Assembly (NCBI GenBank): GCA_002309715.1
Contig: DBXW01000005.1
Location: 421,493-449,074, forward strand
Direction of reading: 5' to 3'
DNA length: 27,582 bases
From: Candidatus Avelusimicrobium cornigerorum
GTDB taxonomy: Bacteria; Elusimicrobiota; Elusimicrobia; Elusimicrobiales; Elusimicrobiaceae
Part shown: piece by piece, positions 14,221 through 23,039 of the stretch
Layout: each line of letters starts with the position of its first letter
How positions within the stretch are numbered: the stretch's first letter is position 1
Program-made: the position numbers and the translations under genes
The notes under the pieces: generated by a model
What the model saw: the letters and a program-made list of their open reading frames with translations, nothing else
Database searches by the model: none
What the model was told of the DNA's origin: nothing

Positions 14221-14535
14221 ATGGAAACAACTGCCCAAAATAGCGGCATGTTTTTTTGGCTGCTGATGATGGCTGTGATGTTTATCGTTTTGATTTTTAT
14301 GCCGGCCCGTGCGCAGAAAAAACGCGAGCAGGATTTGTCGGCTAAAGTCAATGCATTGCAAAAAGGCGACAGTGTAATTTTAGCCGGCGGTATCGTCGGT
14401 ACTGTGGCCGGTTTTAAAGATAATGTGTTAGAAATTAAAATAGCGGAAGGCGTTAAAATTAACGTGCTCAAAACCGCTGTAGTAGGACTTGTAAACGATT
14501 TACAGGCCACTAACAACCAAGGAGGAGTGAAGTAA
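14221..14535 (+). CDS. yajC: Preprotein translocase subunit YajC
   Basis: The 104-residue protein has one N-terminal TM helix (about residues 10-29, FFWLLMMAVMFIVLIFMP) followed by the characteristic RAQKKREQD segment. The small soluble domain KGDSVILAGGIVGTVAGFKDNVLEIKIAEGVKINVLKTAV follows. YajC associates with SecDF and the SecYEG translocon in the inner membrane. It is the first gene of yajC-secD-secF, the usual order. SD GGAGGG precedes the ATG, and its stop codon overlaps the secD ATG by one base. No convincing -35 was found; a TAAAAT at 14182-14187 is a possible -10. Confidence 0.95.
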   Translation: METTAQNSGMFFWLLMMAVMFIVLIFMPARAQKKREQDLSAKVNALQKGDSVILAGGIVGTVAGFKDNVLEIKIAEGVKINVLKTAVVGLVNDLQATNNQGGVK

Positions 14536-15950
14536 TGTCTAATAAGCTAGCCGTAAAATGGGGAATTATTATCGCCATTTTACTCGGGTCGCTGTATTTG
14601 ATTTACCCCAACTACAAGTGGTATTCTAAACCTCTCGCTGAACGCGAAACGTTAGATACCCTGGGGGAACGCCCCAAACGTATGCTGAACTTAGGCCTTG
14701 ACTTACGGGGCGGGTCCAGTTTACTTTTGGAATTGGAAGTTGCTAAATTAAGCGGCAAAGAACCGCTTAACGAAGCCATGGCGCGTGCCATTGAAATCAT
14801 CCGCAACCGCATTGACCAATACGGCGTGGCGGAAACTTCCATCACCAAACAAGGTGACAAATGGATTATGGTGCAACTGCCCGGTGTTTCTAACCCGCAA
14901 CGTGCCGAAGAACTTATCGGTAAAACAGCCATGTTAGAATTTCGTATCGTCAAAAACGATACCACCGAAGCGCAAAAAGCGTTTGAGAAGTTGGAAACCA
15001 CCGATAAACCGTTTGATGACGACGGAAACTTGATTCCTTCTATTGCTAAGTTAGTACCGGCCGGTATGCAAATTATGCGCAACAAAGACGGCGGGTATAG
15101 TTTAGTAACCGATACGGCATCCGTTACCGGGGCCGACTTGGAAAACGCTCGCGTAGTTATGATGGGCGAAAACGGATACCCGGAAGTATCCTTTACCTTC
15201 AATGCGGAAGGGGCCAAAAAATTCGGACAACTTACCGGCGCTAATATCGGTAAGCAGTTGGCTATTGTGTTGGATAACACGATTCAATCCGCTCCGGTGG
15301 TGCAATCGCGCATTACCAAAGACGGTCGCATTTCCGGCACGTTCTCTGCCGAAGAAGCGCGCGCGTTAGCCATTGTGCTTAAAGCGGGTGCTTTGCCGGC
15401 TCCGGTCAAAGTCATTGAAAAGAAAACCATCGGGCCGACGCTCGGGGAAGACTCCATTAAATCGGGTTTATCTGCCTCGTTCTATGCCTTGGTCTTAATT
15501 TTGATTTTCATGGCTGTTTACTACAAAGCCGCCGGCGTAATTGCCGATATTGCGCTACTTTTAAACTTTGTGTTTACCGTAGCGATTATGAGTTATTTTT
15601 CCGCTACGCTTACGTTGCCCGGTATCGCGGGTATGATTTTGTCTTTAGCGATGGCTATTGACGCCAACGTGCTCATCATTGAACGTATGCGTGAAGAAAA
15701 ACTGCTCGGCAAACCGGTATACGAAATCATTAACTTGGGTTACGATAAAGCCTGGTCCGCCATTTTTGACTCCAACATTACCACCATTATCGTGGGAGCA
15801 TGTTTGCTTCAATTTGGTACCGGGCCGGTAAAAGGTTTTGCCGTTACGCTTATTATCGGCTTAGTGGTCAGTTTGTTCACGGCCGTGTTTGTAACGCGTG
15901 CTATCTACGAACTTATCTTAACCTCTAACACCAAGGAGATCAGCTTATGA
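14535..15950 (+). CDS. secD: Protein translocase subunit SecD
   Basis: The 471-residue protein has TM1 at about residues 8-24. The first periplasmic domain follows, opening with GLDLRGGSSLLLELE (residues 54-68), the D1 motif of the family. Then come the P1-head and base region and five C-terminal TM helices with the conserved LSLAMAIDANVLIIERMREE (D5 motif) about residue 370. SecDF uses the proton-motive force to pull exported proteins from the outside face of the membrane. Length is a little shorter than E. coli SecD (615) and typical of the compact form. SD GGAGG lies within the end of yajC. The start overlaps the yajC stop, and the secF start overlaps its own stop (ATGA), giving a tightly coupled operon. 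Confidence 0.96.
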   Translation: MSNKLAVKWGIIIAILLGSLYLIYPNYKWYSKPLAERETLDTLGERPKRMLNLGLDLRGGSSLLLELEVAKLSGKEPLNEAMARAIEIIRNRIDQYGVAETSITKQGDKWIMVQLPGVSNPQRAEELIGKTAMLEFRIVKNDTTEAQKAFEKLETTDKPFDDDGNLIPSIAKLVPAGMQIMRNKDGGYSLVTDTASVTGADLENARVVMMGENGYPEVSFTFNAEGAKKFGQLTGANIGKQLAIVLDNTIQSAPVVQSRITKDGRISGTFSAEEARALAIVLKAGALPAPVKVIEKKTIGPTLGEDSIKSGLSASFYALVLILIFMAVYYKAAGVIADIALLLNFVFTVAIMSYFSATLTLPGIAGMILSLAMAIDANVLIIERMREEKLLGKPVYEIINLGYDKAWSAIFDSNITTIIVGACLLQFGTGPVKGFAVTLIIGLVVSLFTAVFVTRAIYELILTSNTKEISL

Positions 15951-16927
15951 TGAATTTATTTCCCAAAACACATATTGATTTCCTCAAATACCGCAAAGTA
16001 TATTTTTCACTCTTTGGCGCTGTTTTAGTGCTTGGGGTAATTTGTTTCTTTGCAAAAGGCTTCAACATGGGGATTGATTTTACGGGCGGAACAATGGTAC
16101 AAGTCCAGTTTAACGCCCCGGTGGATATGGCCCAAGTACGCAGCGCGTTGACTGCTACGGGTGCGAACTCCGAGTTGCAATCCTATGGAGATAATACTTT
16201 CTCTATCAGCGAGAAAAGCACCGAGCAAGAGGTAGGAGTCGTGCAGGCTCGTATTGAAAAAGCGTTGAATACCTTGAAAGTGCCGTACACGGTACAGCAA
16301 ACCAACTCCGTAGGGCCGGCCGTCGGCGAAAGCATGACGGAAAGAGCCTTGTGGGCGATTTTGCTGTCCTTGGTGTTCATCATCATTTACGTAGCGTTCC
16401 GCTTTAGCAACATTTTGTGGGGCGTTTCGGGGGTGGTGGCCTTGTTCCACGACCTATTCGTGATGGCGGTAGCGTTTTCGCTGACCGGACGCGAAATTGA
16501 TCTTGTGGTCGTGGCGGCATTTTTGACGGTGGCCGGGTTCTCTATTAACGATACGATCGTTATTTTTGACCGTATGCGCGAGAATATCCGCTTGCACCCC
16601 AAAATGAGTTTTGCCGAACTCATCAATACGTCTATTAACGAGACGCTTTCCCGTACGGTTATCACCACGCTAACGGTGTTGTTTGCCTTGTTGATATTAT
16701 ATTTCTTCGGCGGGGAAGTGATCAATTCGTTCGCGTTTGCTATGTTAATCGGGTGTATTTCCGGTGTGTATAGCACGATTGCTTTAACCACGCCGCTGGT
16801 GTATACGTGGAGCCATGGGCAGTTTAACGACGGCTCTAAACCGGCTAACGCGCAAAATGTGGAAGCGTTTGTAAAAGAACAAAACAACCGTAACTATAAA
16901 CGCAACCGCAAAAACAAAAGACGTTAA
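15947..16927 (+). CDS. secF: Protein translocase subunit SecF
   Basis: The 326-residue protein has TM1 at about residues 19-36, then the family motif MGIDFTGGTMVQVQF (41-55) opening the short periplasmic domain. Five TM helices follow (after about 130), with INDTIVIFDRMREN, the counterpart of the D5 motif, about residue 200. It partners SecD in the SecDF complex. Two adjacent ATGs (15947 and 15950) are possible starts; SD AAGGAG about 10 nt upstream allows either. The C-terminus is a lysine/arginine/asparagine-rich tail. A GC-rich hairpin follows. Confidence 0.95.
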   Translation: MMNLFPKTHIDFLKYRKVYFSLFGAVLVLGVICFFAKGFNMGIDFTGGTMVQVQFNAPVDMAQVRSALTATGANSELQSYGDNTFSISEKSTEQEVGVVQARIEKALNTLKVPYTVQQTNSVGPAVGESMTERALWAILLSLVFIIIYVAFRFSNILWGVSGVVALFHDLFVMAVAFSLTGREIDLVVVAAFLTVAGFSINDTIVIFDRMRENIRLHPKMSFAELINTSINETLSRTVITTLTVLFALLILYFFGGEVINSFAFAMLIGCISGVYSTIALTTPLVYTWSHGQFNDGSKPANAQNVEAFVKEQNNRNYKRNRKNKRR

Positions 16928-16935
16928 CTTTTAGA

Positions 16936-16970
16936 CGGAGCCCCCGTTGCGGGGCTCCGCTAACCTTTTA
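16936..16970 (+). terminator. Terminator after secF
   Basis: A perfect 9-bp stem, CGGAGCCCC (16936-16944) with GGGGCTCCG (16951-16959), is followed by CTAACCTTTTA. The T tract is short and interrupted. A second small hairpin (AACTGC with GCAGTT, 16975-16991) follows. Confidence 0.6.
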
Positions 16971-17011
16971 CGCCAACTGCTCTTGGCAGTTTACGCGAAC
17001 GGTTAGAAAGT

Positions 17012-17656
17012 ATGCGAAAAATCAAACGTTTTAAAATTACCCCTCGCCAGAAGGAAATTTTGCGCCGCTTACTACGCGGCGGCGGTCTGTTGCGTCAAGC
17101 GGGGTTTACAACCGAATTAGAAGTAACCAAGTACATTTTAGAAGGTTTTTCCGCTATCAATCCGGGTGTCGTGTATGAGTTTAACCAAGACGCGCACTGG
17201 GAACTGGATGCGGACAGTTCCGTTCACAAGGAAATGTTTAGCGCGTGTGCGGTAACGCTGGGGCCTGCGCTGGAAGCGTGGGTAACCACCGCCAAAGCCC
17301 ACAGCCCGGCGCGTGAGATTGTAGCCGGCACGGTGGCATTTGAATTTCTGAAAAGTGCGGTTAATTTTGTAACCGATTTAGTGCGCGAGCAAGCACAAAA
17401 AGAAGAATACGAGGCCTTGGATCCGCAATTTATCTATCTGCCGCCGTTTGGCACGTTTGCGGTGCCAAAATTACTGCGCGAATCGGTCCGGTTGGAAAAG
17501 ACACTTGCGGACAAAACATTGCCCATCATTTTAGAAAAATTAAATGCGGATAAAGTAGAAATTGCACTTATGCAGTCGCAGCAAGCATTGACGCCGTTTT
17601 ATACGGCTGTGTTTTTGGTCCCGTGGCAAAAAACCCGCAAGAAAGGAAAAAAATAA
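17012..17656 (+). CDS. Possible MetH activation-domain-like protein
   Basis: The 214-residue soluble protein carries ACAVTLGPALEAWV (about residues 79-92) and, near the end, YLPPFGTFAVPKLLRE and LNADKVEIALMQSQQALTPFYTAVFLVP. This arrangement resembles the stand-alone vitamin B12-dependent methionine synthase activation-domain proteins (TM0269 type), in which an xLGPxV motif precedes an SPGYGDxP segment and a final TESxxMxPxKSxSA segment. Here key positions in the last two segments are changed, so function is uncertain. A helix-rich lysine/arginine start (RKIKRFKITPRQKEILRRLLRGG) precedes. No SD is obvious at the ATG. It is followed directly (1 nt gap) by the acyltransferase gene, suggesting co-transcription, but the two have no obvious shared role. 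Confidence 0.5.
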   Translation: MRKIKRFKITPRQKEILRRLLRGGGLLRQAGFTTELEVTKYILEGFSAINPGVVYEFNQDAHWELDADSSVHKEMFSACAVTLGPALEAWVTTAKAHSPAREIVAGTVAFEFLKSAVNFVTDLVREQAQKEEYEALDPQFIYLPPFGTFAVPKLLRESVRLEKTLADKTLPIILEKLNADKVEIALMQSQQALTPFYTAVFLVPWQKTRKKGKK

Positions 17657-17657
17657 T

Positions 17658-18344
17658 ATGGCCCGCAAAAAATATCCGCAATATAATGATTGGAAACATA
17701 CGCTTATTTCGGCGTTTGCGTATTATTACACCCTGTTTTTAGGGTGGACCACGCGTGTGTATTGGTTTAAAACCCAAGAAGCCGAACAAATGGAAAAAGA
17801 AGGTCGTGGCATTATCTACACCATTTGGCATAACCAACAACTTTTCTTGTTATATCCGTATCGCGGGCGGAAAATTGCCGCGCTTATCAGTCAATCCAGC
17901 GACGGAGAATATATCGCCCGCTGCTTGCCGAAATTCGGAATGCTTGCCGTGCGCGGTTCCAGTACGCGCGGTGGAGCGCGGGCGTTGATTGGGCTATTGC
18001 AAGCCATGCGCAAAGGATATTGTCCCATGCTCACGCCCGACGGGCCGCGCGGACCGATTTACAAAGTACAGCCCGGTATTTTATTCTTGGCCAAAAAAAC
18101 AGGTTGGCCGATTATTCCGGTTGGTTCCGCATTGAGCCACAAATTTAAAGTGCACTCGTGGGACAAAATGCGTGTACCGTTGCCGTTTGGCAAGACTGCC
18201 TTGTGTTATGGAGAAGCGGTATATGTAAAGCCGGACAGCGATTTAAAACAAATAACGGCGGGGTTGGAAAAACAACTTAACGATATGACGGACAAAGCCG
18301 AATGGTTTATCAACAAAAAACATTTTAATCCGACGGAAATATAA
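17658..18344 (+). CDS. Lysophospholipid-acyltransferase-family protein, DUF374 (PF04028)
   Basis: The 228-residue protein has the DUF374 features: IWHNQQLFLL (about residues 54-63), ISQSSDGEYIA (77-87), AVRGSSTRGGARALIGLLQ (96-115), and PDGPRGPIYKVQPGILFLAKKTGWPIIPVG (about 127-156). The H-x4-D type catalytic pair of acyltransferases is carried here by the WHNQQ/SSDG segments. An N-terminal amphipathic stretch would contact the inner membrane. Family members in diderms can replace LpxL as Kdo-dependent lipid A acyltransferases, so a lipid A role is plausible but not shown. It ends 25 bp before the convergent helicase gene. Confidence 0.85.
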   Translation: MARKKYPQYNDWKHTLISAFAYYYTLFLGWTTRVYWFKTQEAEQMEKEGRGIIYTIWHNQQLFLLYPYRGRKIAALISQSSDGEYIARCLPKFGMLAVRGSSTRGGARALIGLLQAMRKGYCPMLTPDGPRGPIYKVQPGILFLAKKTGWPIIPVGSALSHKFKVHSWDKMRVPLPFGKTALCYGEAVYVKPDSDLKQITAGLEKQLNDMTDKAEWFINKKHFNPTEI

Positions 18345-18351
18345 TTTAGAG

Positions 18352-18370
18352 AAAAAAGTTTTGAAACTTT
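18352..18370 (-). terminator. Weak hairpin between convergent genes
   Basis: On the minus strand, AAAGTT, loop TCAA, AACTTT is followed by further T residues. The stem has only 6 mostly A-T pairs and overlaps the helicase stop codon, so it is a low-confidence terminator. Confidence 0.3.
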
Positions 18371-19844
18371 AGCGGTGTTTCTTTTTAAAGGGATGCCGCT
18401 TTTTTTGCGCGTGCACAGGCTTGTTTTCGGCGTGTTTGATTTGCCGTAACGTTTTTTTACTCGCGCCCACTTTTACCGTGCGAAAGGATTGAAACGGTTT
18501 TTCTTCTAAAACTTGTGCGGCCTTAACGGCTTTTTGAAAAGTTTTTACTTTTTTGGAAACAGCGTTTTGTTGGGCCTGGCGGGCTTTTTGCAGTTCCTCG
18601 CCTTGCGGCAAATATACTTCGCCCGATTGCAATAATTCTTTGGCGCGCTCGGTGGCTTTAGACGGGACAATTTTACGACGGCGGTTTTTGGCGTGCGCGG
18701 CTCCTTCTTCCCGGGCTATAAATTTCGGTGCGGGCAAGGGCTCAATTGTTTTTTGCACTACTTTAACCGGGGAAGAAAATTTAGTAACCTTGCAAATAGC
18801 CGCCCATTTTTCTTCATCTCCGGCGATAAACGAAATGGAATTTCCCACCGCGCCCGCGCGGCCCGTGCGCCCGATACGGTGGATATAATCTTCGGGCGAT
18901 TGTGGCAAATCGTAGTTAATGACGTGGGCGATATGCGGTACGTCAATGCCGCGCGCGGCTACGTCGGTGGCTACCAAAATACGCACCGTTTGGTTTCTAA
19001 AAAATTCCAACACTTGGCGACGGCGATTTTGGCGCAAATCGCCGTGGAGCGCGTTGCATTTTTGACCGTATAATTTAAGTTGTTTGGCCAACCGTTCCGC
19101 ACCGTGTTTGGTGCGTGTAAAAATCAGCACCGAGCCGGACCGCGTATTTAATTCGTGCAGTAGTTGCGGCAATTTCTCGCGGATGTCCACGCGCACGATT
19201 TCCTGCAACACAAATTCTGCCGGTTTAACGACCGAGCCGATTTGTACGCGCACGGGGTTATTTAAAAATTCCTGCGCCAGTTGTTTTACTTCATCGGGTA
19301 ACGTAGCCGAAAAAAGTAACGTGTGGCGCGGCGCGGGTAATGCGTGGACAATGCGGCGCATATCGTCAATAAACCCCATATCCAACATGCGGTCGGTTTC
19401 GTCTAAAATAAGTGTATGTGTTTTACGAAAATCAATACTCTTGTGTTGCAGGTGGTCTATCACGCGCCCGGGAGTTGCCACAATCACACGCGGGTGGCGG
19501 CGCAAATCCGCAAATTGTTTGTGGATATTATCCCCCCCGATAATCAGTGCGGCCGGAAGATTTTGCCCGTCGGTAATTTTTTGCCACTCTTCAAAAGTTT
19601 GCTGGGCCAGTTCACGCGTAGGCGATAAAATAAGCGCGTTTGCGTCCGGGCGCACCCATAAGCGTGCGGCAAGCGGCAGTAAAAACGCCAGTGTTTTGCC
19701 CGTTCCGGTTTGTGCCGTGGCAAGCGTGTCGCGCCCGGCTAATATGTCCGGGATAGCGGCTGTTTGCACGTCGGTAGGCGTTTTAATACCTTGCCGGGCA
19801 AGTGCGCTTTGTAAAAAATTAGGCAACCGAGAAAAAACATTCAT
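18369..19844 (-). CDS. DEAD-box RNA helicase, RhlE-like
   Basis: The 491-residue protein has the full helicase core: Q-motif (FLQSALARQGIKTPTDVQ), motif I AQTGTGKT (44-51), Ia PTRELA, Ib TPGR (124-127), motif II DETD (148-151, the third residue being T rather than A), motif III SAT (179-181), motif V ATDVAARGID, and motif VI HRIGRTGRAG. The C-terminal ~110 residues are Lys/Arg-rich and end in HPFKKKHR, an RNA-binding tail like that of RhlE/DbpA-type proteins. It probably remodels ribosomal or messenger RNA. It starts 1 nt after the ABC-F gene ends, so the two form an operon; both act on ribosome-associated processes. Exact subfamily is not certain. Confidence 0.93.
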   Translation of the reverse strand: MNVFSRLPNFLQSALARQGIKTPTDVQTAAIPDILAGRDTLATAQTGTGKTLAFLLPLAARLWVRPDANALILSPTRELAQQTFEEWQKITDGQNLPAALIIGGDNIHKQFADLRRHPRVIVATPGRVIDHLQHKSIDFRKTHTLILDETDRMLDMGFIDDMRRIVHALPAPRHTLLFSATLPDEVKQLAQEFLNNPVRVQIGSVVKPAEFVLQEIVRVDIREKLPQLLHELNTRSGSVLIFTRTKHGAERLAKQLKLYGQKCNALHGDLRQNRRRQVLEFFRNQTVRILVATDVAARGIDVPHIAHVINYDLPQSPEDYIHRIGRTGRAGAVGNSISFIAGDEEKWAAICKVTKFSSPVKVVQKTIEPLPAPKFIAREEGAAHAKNRRRKIVPSKATERAKELLQSGEVYLPQGEELQKARQAQQNAVSKKVKTFQKAVKAAQVLEEKPFQSFRTVKVGASKKTLRQIKHAENKPVHAQKKRHPFKKKHR

Positions 19845-19845
19845 A

Positions 19846-21693
19846 TTAACTTTTGAGAGCTTGCTCGCACTCCTCGTTTAAACGCAGCCACTCTTCTTCT
19901 ATGTCTTTAATTTGCGCGTTGAGTAGCGCCAGTTCAATACTGCTGTCTGCCGAATAGGCCTGAACTAATTGTTCTTCTAAAACCTGTTTACGCGCGGTCA
20001 GTTTGGCAAGTTTTTCGTCTAACGCGCGAATTTCTTTTTTCAAAGGAGCTACACGCGCCCGGCGGGCGGCGGCCTCTTTGCGGGCCAGTTCTTTAGACGT
20101 CATTTTATCACTGGCCAAATCGTTGCGGTCGTTATTTTTTAAGAGTTGCGCCTTGTAATCATCTAGGTCGCCCATAAAATTTTGGCACGTACCGCGCCGC
20201 ACAATCCACAACGTATCGCACGTGAGTTCTATTACGTGCAAATCGTGCGTGATCAGCACCACCGCGCCGGTATATTCGTTGAGTGCCTCTAACAATGCTT
20301 GGCGCGATTGCAAATCTAAGTGGTTGGTCGGCTCGTCCAAAATAAGCAAGTGCGGCGCATCTTTGGTAATAAGGGCGAGTAACAGGCGCGATTTTTCGCC
20401 GCCGGAAAGTTGCCCGATCAGCGTATCGGACTTGGCTTTGTTAAGCCCAAACGCACCCAGTTGCGCGCGGATTTGCGTTTCGGTAGCAAGGGGCATAACG
20501 GCGGAAAGTTGCTCGTACGGTGTTTTTTCTACGTCTAATTCTTCCGTTTGGTGTTGGGAAAAATAGGCAATTTTCATTTTTTTCGCCAGCGTCATTTTCC
20601 CGCTCATCAGTAGCAAGCGGTGCGATAAAATTTTAGCCAACGTAGATTTTCCGTTTCCGTTTGCACCCAGTAGCGCAATTCGGTCGTCGGGCTCAATGCG
20701 TAAATTTAAATTTTCAAGCACGGGCTTATCGTCATATCCCGCCACACCGCCTTCAATGGTAACGAGTGCATTTTGCAGACGCTCCGGCGAAGGAAACTCA
20801 AAATGCGCTTCCGGGTCTTTGGGGATTTGCGGCGCCGCGCCCAGTTTTTCAATCATTTTGATACGGCTTTGCGCCTGTTTGGCTTTGGTGGCTTTGTAGC
20901 GGAAACGGTCCACGAACGATTGCAAATGTGCCACTACGCGCTCGTGCTTGGCGGCGGCGAGTTTGGCCCCCTCTATGGCCGCGGCGCGGGTGAGCTCGTA
21001 GGTGTCGTAATTGCCGTTATAAAGTTTTAATTGGGTGTCTTCCACGTGGATGATTTTATCGCACAGCCGGTTTAAAATGTGGCGGTCGTGGCTGATGATA
21101 AAAATAGTTTTGTCTAAACGTGTGAGATAATTTTCCAGCCACAGGGCGGTTTCCAAATCTAGGTGGTTAGTGGGCTCGTCTAACAACAGGCAGTTAGACG
21201 GCGCATACAGGGTGGCGGCTAAATTGGCGCGCACTTGCCACCCGCCGGAAAACTCTTTCAAAGGACGGTTAAAATCTTGGTTTAAAAACCCGAGTCCGCT
21301 TAAAATAGCACTGGCGCGGGCTTGTGCGCTGTGCGCGCCCAAAAACTCCAGTTTGTCAAACACTTCCGCCATACGCTCACCGGAGATGGTTGGGTTTTCC
21401 AATTCTTTTTCAAGGCGGGTAAGTTCTTTATCGGCGGCTAATACATAGGGCAGTAACGGAACCGACGGATCGGTAATATCTTGTGCCACAGAAGCAATTT
21501 GCGTGTTGTGTGAAATGACAATTTTTCCGCCGTCGGGTGAAAATTTCCCTTCAATTAGTTTAAACAGTGTACTTTTGCCGCACCCGTTGGGGCCGACAAG
21601 CCCCACCTTCTGCCCGTCTTGAATCATGACAGACGTATCTTCAAACAGGGTACGCAAACCAAAATGAAAGGAAAGATTTTGTATATCAATCAT
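19846..21693 (-). CDS. ABC-F family ATPase (YheS/Uup-like ribosome-associated protein)
   Basis: The 615-residue protein has two ABC domains and no membrane segment. Domain 1 has Walker A GPNGCGKST (34-42), signature FSGGWQVR, and Walker B LLLDEPTNHLD. A Lys/Arg-rich linker (about residues 235-300, ERVVAHLQSFVDRFRYKATKAKQAQSRI) is the P-site tRNA-interaction motif region of ABC-F proteins. Domain 2 has GANGNGKST, LSGGEKSR, and ILDEPTNHLD. The C-terminal ~75 residues form a coiled coil (ALDEKLAKLTARKQVLEEQ). These proteins bind the ribosome E site and adjust translation; some give antibiotic resistance. The FSGGW form of the first signature resembles YheS. It shares a 102-bp divergent gap with the FtsA-like gene. 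Confidence 0.93.
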   Translation of the reverse strand: MIDIQNLSFHFGLRTLFEDTSVMIQDGQKVGLVGPNGCGKSTLFKLIEGKFSPDGGKIVISHNTQIASVAQDITDPSVPLLPYVLAADKELTRLEKELENPTISGERMAEVFDKLEFLGAHSAQARASAILSGLGFLNQDFNRPLKEFSGGWQVRANLAATLYAPSNCLLLDEPTNHLDLETALWLENYLTRLDKTIFIISHDRHILNRLCDKIIHVEDTQLKLYNGNYDTYELTRAAAIEGAKLAAAKHERVVAHLQSFVDRFRYKATKAKQAQSRIKMIEKLGAAPQIPKDPEAHFEFPSPERLQNALVTIEGGVAGYDDKPVLENLNLRIEPDDRIALLGANGNGKSTLAKILSHRLLLMSGKMTLAKKMKIAYFSQHQTEELDVEKTPYEQLSAVMPLATETQIRAQLGAFGLNKAKSDTLIGQLSGGEKSRLLLALITKDAPHLLILDEPTNHLDLQSRQALLEALNEYTGAVVLITHDLHVIELTCDTLWIVRRGTCQNFMGDLDDYKAQLLKNNDRNDLASDKMTSKELARKEAAARRARVAPLKKEIRALDEKLAKLTARKQVLEEQLVQAYSADSSIELALLNAQIKDIEEEWLRLNEECEQALKS

Positions 21694-21795
21694 TATTTAT
21701 ATTTTACTAAATTTAGCGCACCAATACCGACGGACACAGAAAGGCAGAAATTTTGGCTTGATGAGAAATTTGATAAAATTAAAAAAGGAGTTTTT

Positions 21796-22953
21796 ATGAC
21801 CCGCGAATTATTATCCCTTGATTTTTACGGTAGTGAATTGGTAGCCGCCCGGGCCGTATTTGACGAAGAGGCCGCTACCATTACAATAAACCGTCTGTTA
21901 CGCCAACCCTGCCGAGGTTTTTCCGGCGCGCGGGTGCTTGATAAAACTAAAGCGCAGGAAGAACTATCTGCCCTTATAGAAAATTTAACACAAGAGGCTA
22001 CAACACCGGTATCGGTGATTGTGGGCGTGCGGGGCAGTTTTTTATCGTTTCGGCGTGCCAGCGGGTTCTCCACGGTGGCTTCGCGCAATTATTTAATTGG
22101 TATCAAGGATATAGAAAACGCGTTGCATAATGCCGTTCCTGCGTCGGTAAAAGATCGGTTGGAAGTGGTGGATATTTTCCCCCAGTCGTATACAATTGAC
22201 GGGAACGAAGGCATTGTAAACCCCAAAGGGAAACCCGGTTGTACGTTAGAAGCGGTTACGTTTTTATCACTTGCCGAGCCGAAGTATTTGCAAGATTTGC
22301 GTGATGTATTCAAAGCGTGCGGATGTCCGGAATTTCACGTACTGCCTTCGGGAATTGCCCAGGCGGACCGGTTGCTGCGTGCTAATGAAAAAGAAGCCGG
22401 GGCGCTTTTTATAGATATCGGTACGCAAAGCACTTCAGCGGTAATGTATTTTCAAAACACGCTGGTGGATACGTGGGAAATGCCGCTTGGTAAAAATAGT
22501 GTAATACAGGCCGTAGCAGAGGTATTACAAAACGATTTGGAAACAACGGCAGACGTTCTTAAAAGTTACAAGCCGGGCACGGATGAAATTATAGATGACG
22601 TGCTGGAAGAAGCCAAAAATAAATTAGTAAATACTATCAAAAAAGAATTGCAACAGTCTCTTTTATATGTGCAACACCCTTGTCCTTATATTGTGTTAAG
22701 CGGTTTAGGCGCAGATAAAAAAACATTGGGCGAGTATAAAAAAGCGCTTTCTGCGCGCAAAGCACGCTTGGCGGAAACGGACCGTTTAGCGTTGGCTTCT
22801 TATCCCAAGGAGCCGCTTGTGTGTACCGGGGCCTTGTCGCTGATTGCGCACGCCCTTGTGCGGGAAGTGAGCGAACTAAGCACGTTGCAGGAAAAACCGG
22901 CCGGGTTTATCGGTAATTTGCTTGATAAAATCGGCCTGGGGGAACTGTTTTAG
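21796..22953 (+). CDS. ftsA: FtsA-like actin-fold cell-division protein
   Basis: The 385-residue protein has FtsA architecture. It has a first subdomain (1-75), then a 1C/SHS2-like region with VGVRGSFLSF (77-86), DIENAL (105-110) and PQSYTIDGNEGIVNPKGKPG (129-148, very like the FtsA consensus). The actin phosphate motif region is ALFIDIGTQSTSA (203-215), the later nucleotide motif is YIVLSGLGAD (298-307), and there is a C-terminal amphipathic helix (about 370-385, FIGNLLDKIGLGELF) that could bind the membrane. FtsA tethers FtsZ filaments to the inner membrane. The phosphate loop lacks the usual GGGTTD, so ATP binding may be altered. The start is ATG 21796 with SD AAGGAG; an earlier in-frame ATG at 21619 lies inside the ABC-F gene and is rejected. 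PilM is less likely because of the PQ..IDG..GI.NP motif. Confidence 0.8.
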   Translation: MTRELLSLDFYGSELVAARAVFDEEAATITINRLLRQPCRGFSGARVLDKTKAQEELSALIENLTQEATTPVSVIVGVRGSFLSFRRASGFSTVASRNYLIGIKDIENALHNAVPASVKDRLEVVDIFPQSYTIDGNEGIVNPKGKPGCTLEAVTFLSLAEPKYLQDLRDVFKACGCPEFHVLPSGIAQADRLLRANEKEAGALFIDIGTQSTSAVMYFQNTLVDTWEMPLGKNSVIQAVAEVLQNDLETTADVLKSYKPGTDEIIDDVLEEAKNKLVNTIKKELQQSLLYVQHPCPYIVLSGLGADKKTLGEYKKALSARKARLAETDRLALASYPKEPLVCTGALSLIAHALVREVSELSTLQEKPAGFIGNLLDKIGLGELF

Positions 22954-22969
22954 TATGATAATAAAAGGC

Positions 22970-22997
22970 TTGAAAAAAGGCGGAAAATTGTTATACT
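22970..22997 (+). promoter_or_regulatory. Sigma-70-type promoter of the Gly/Ser-tailed pilin
   Basis: TTGAAA (22970-22975), spacer 16, TATACT (22992-22997) lies 42 bp before the pilin ATG. This is the best-matched -35/-10 pair in the window, suggesting strong expression independent of the FtsA-like gene. An SD, AAGGAG, precedes the ATG. Confidence 0.7.
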
Positions 22998-23039
22998 ATT
23001 AGTAAGGGAGTTTATATTCTAAATAAAAGGAGAAACATT

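Noticed and set aside
19084..19881. Long plus-strand open frame opposite the helicase
   Set aside because: It is the antisense shadow of a gene with all DEAD-box motifs.
21619..21795. Extended start for the FtsA-like gene
   Set aside because: The extra 59 residues overlap the ABC-F gene on the other strand; the ATG at 21796 has an SD and matches FtsA length.
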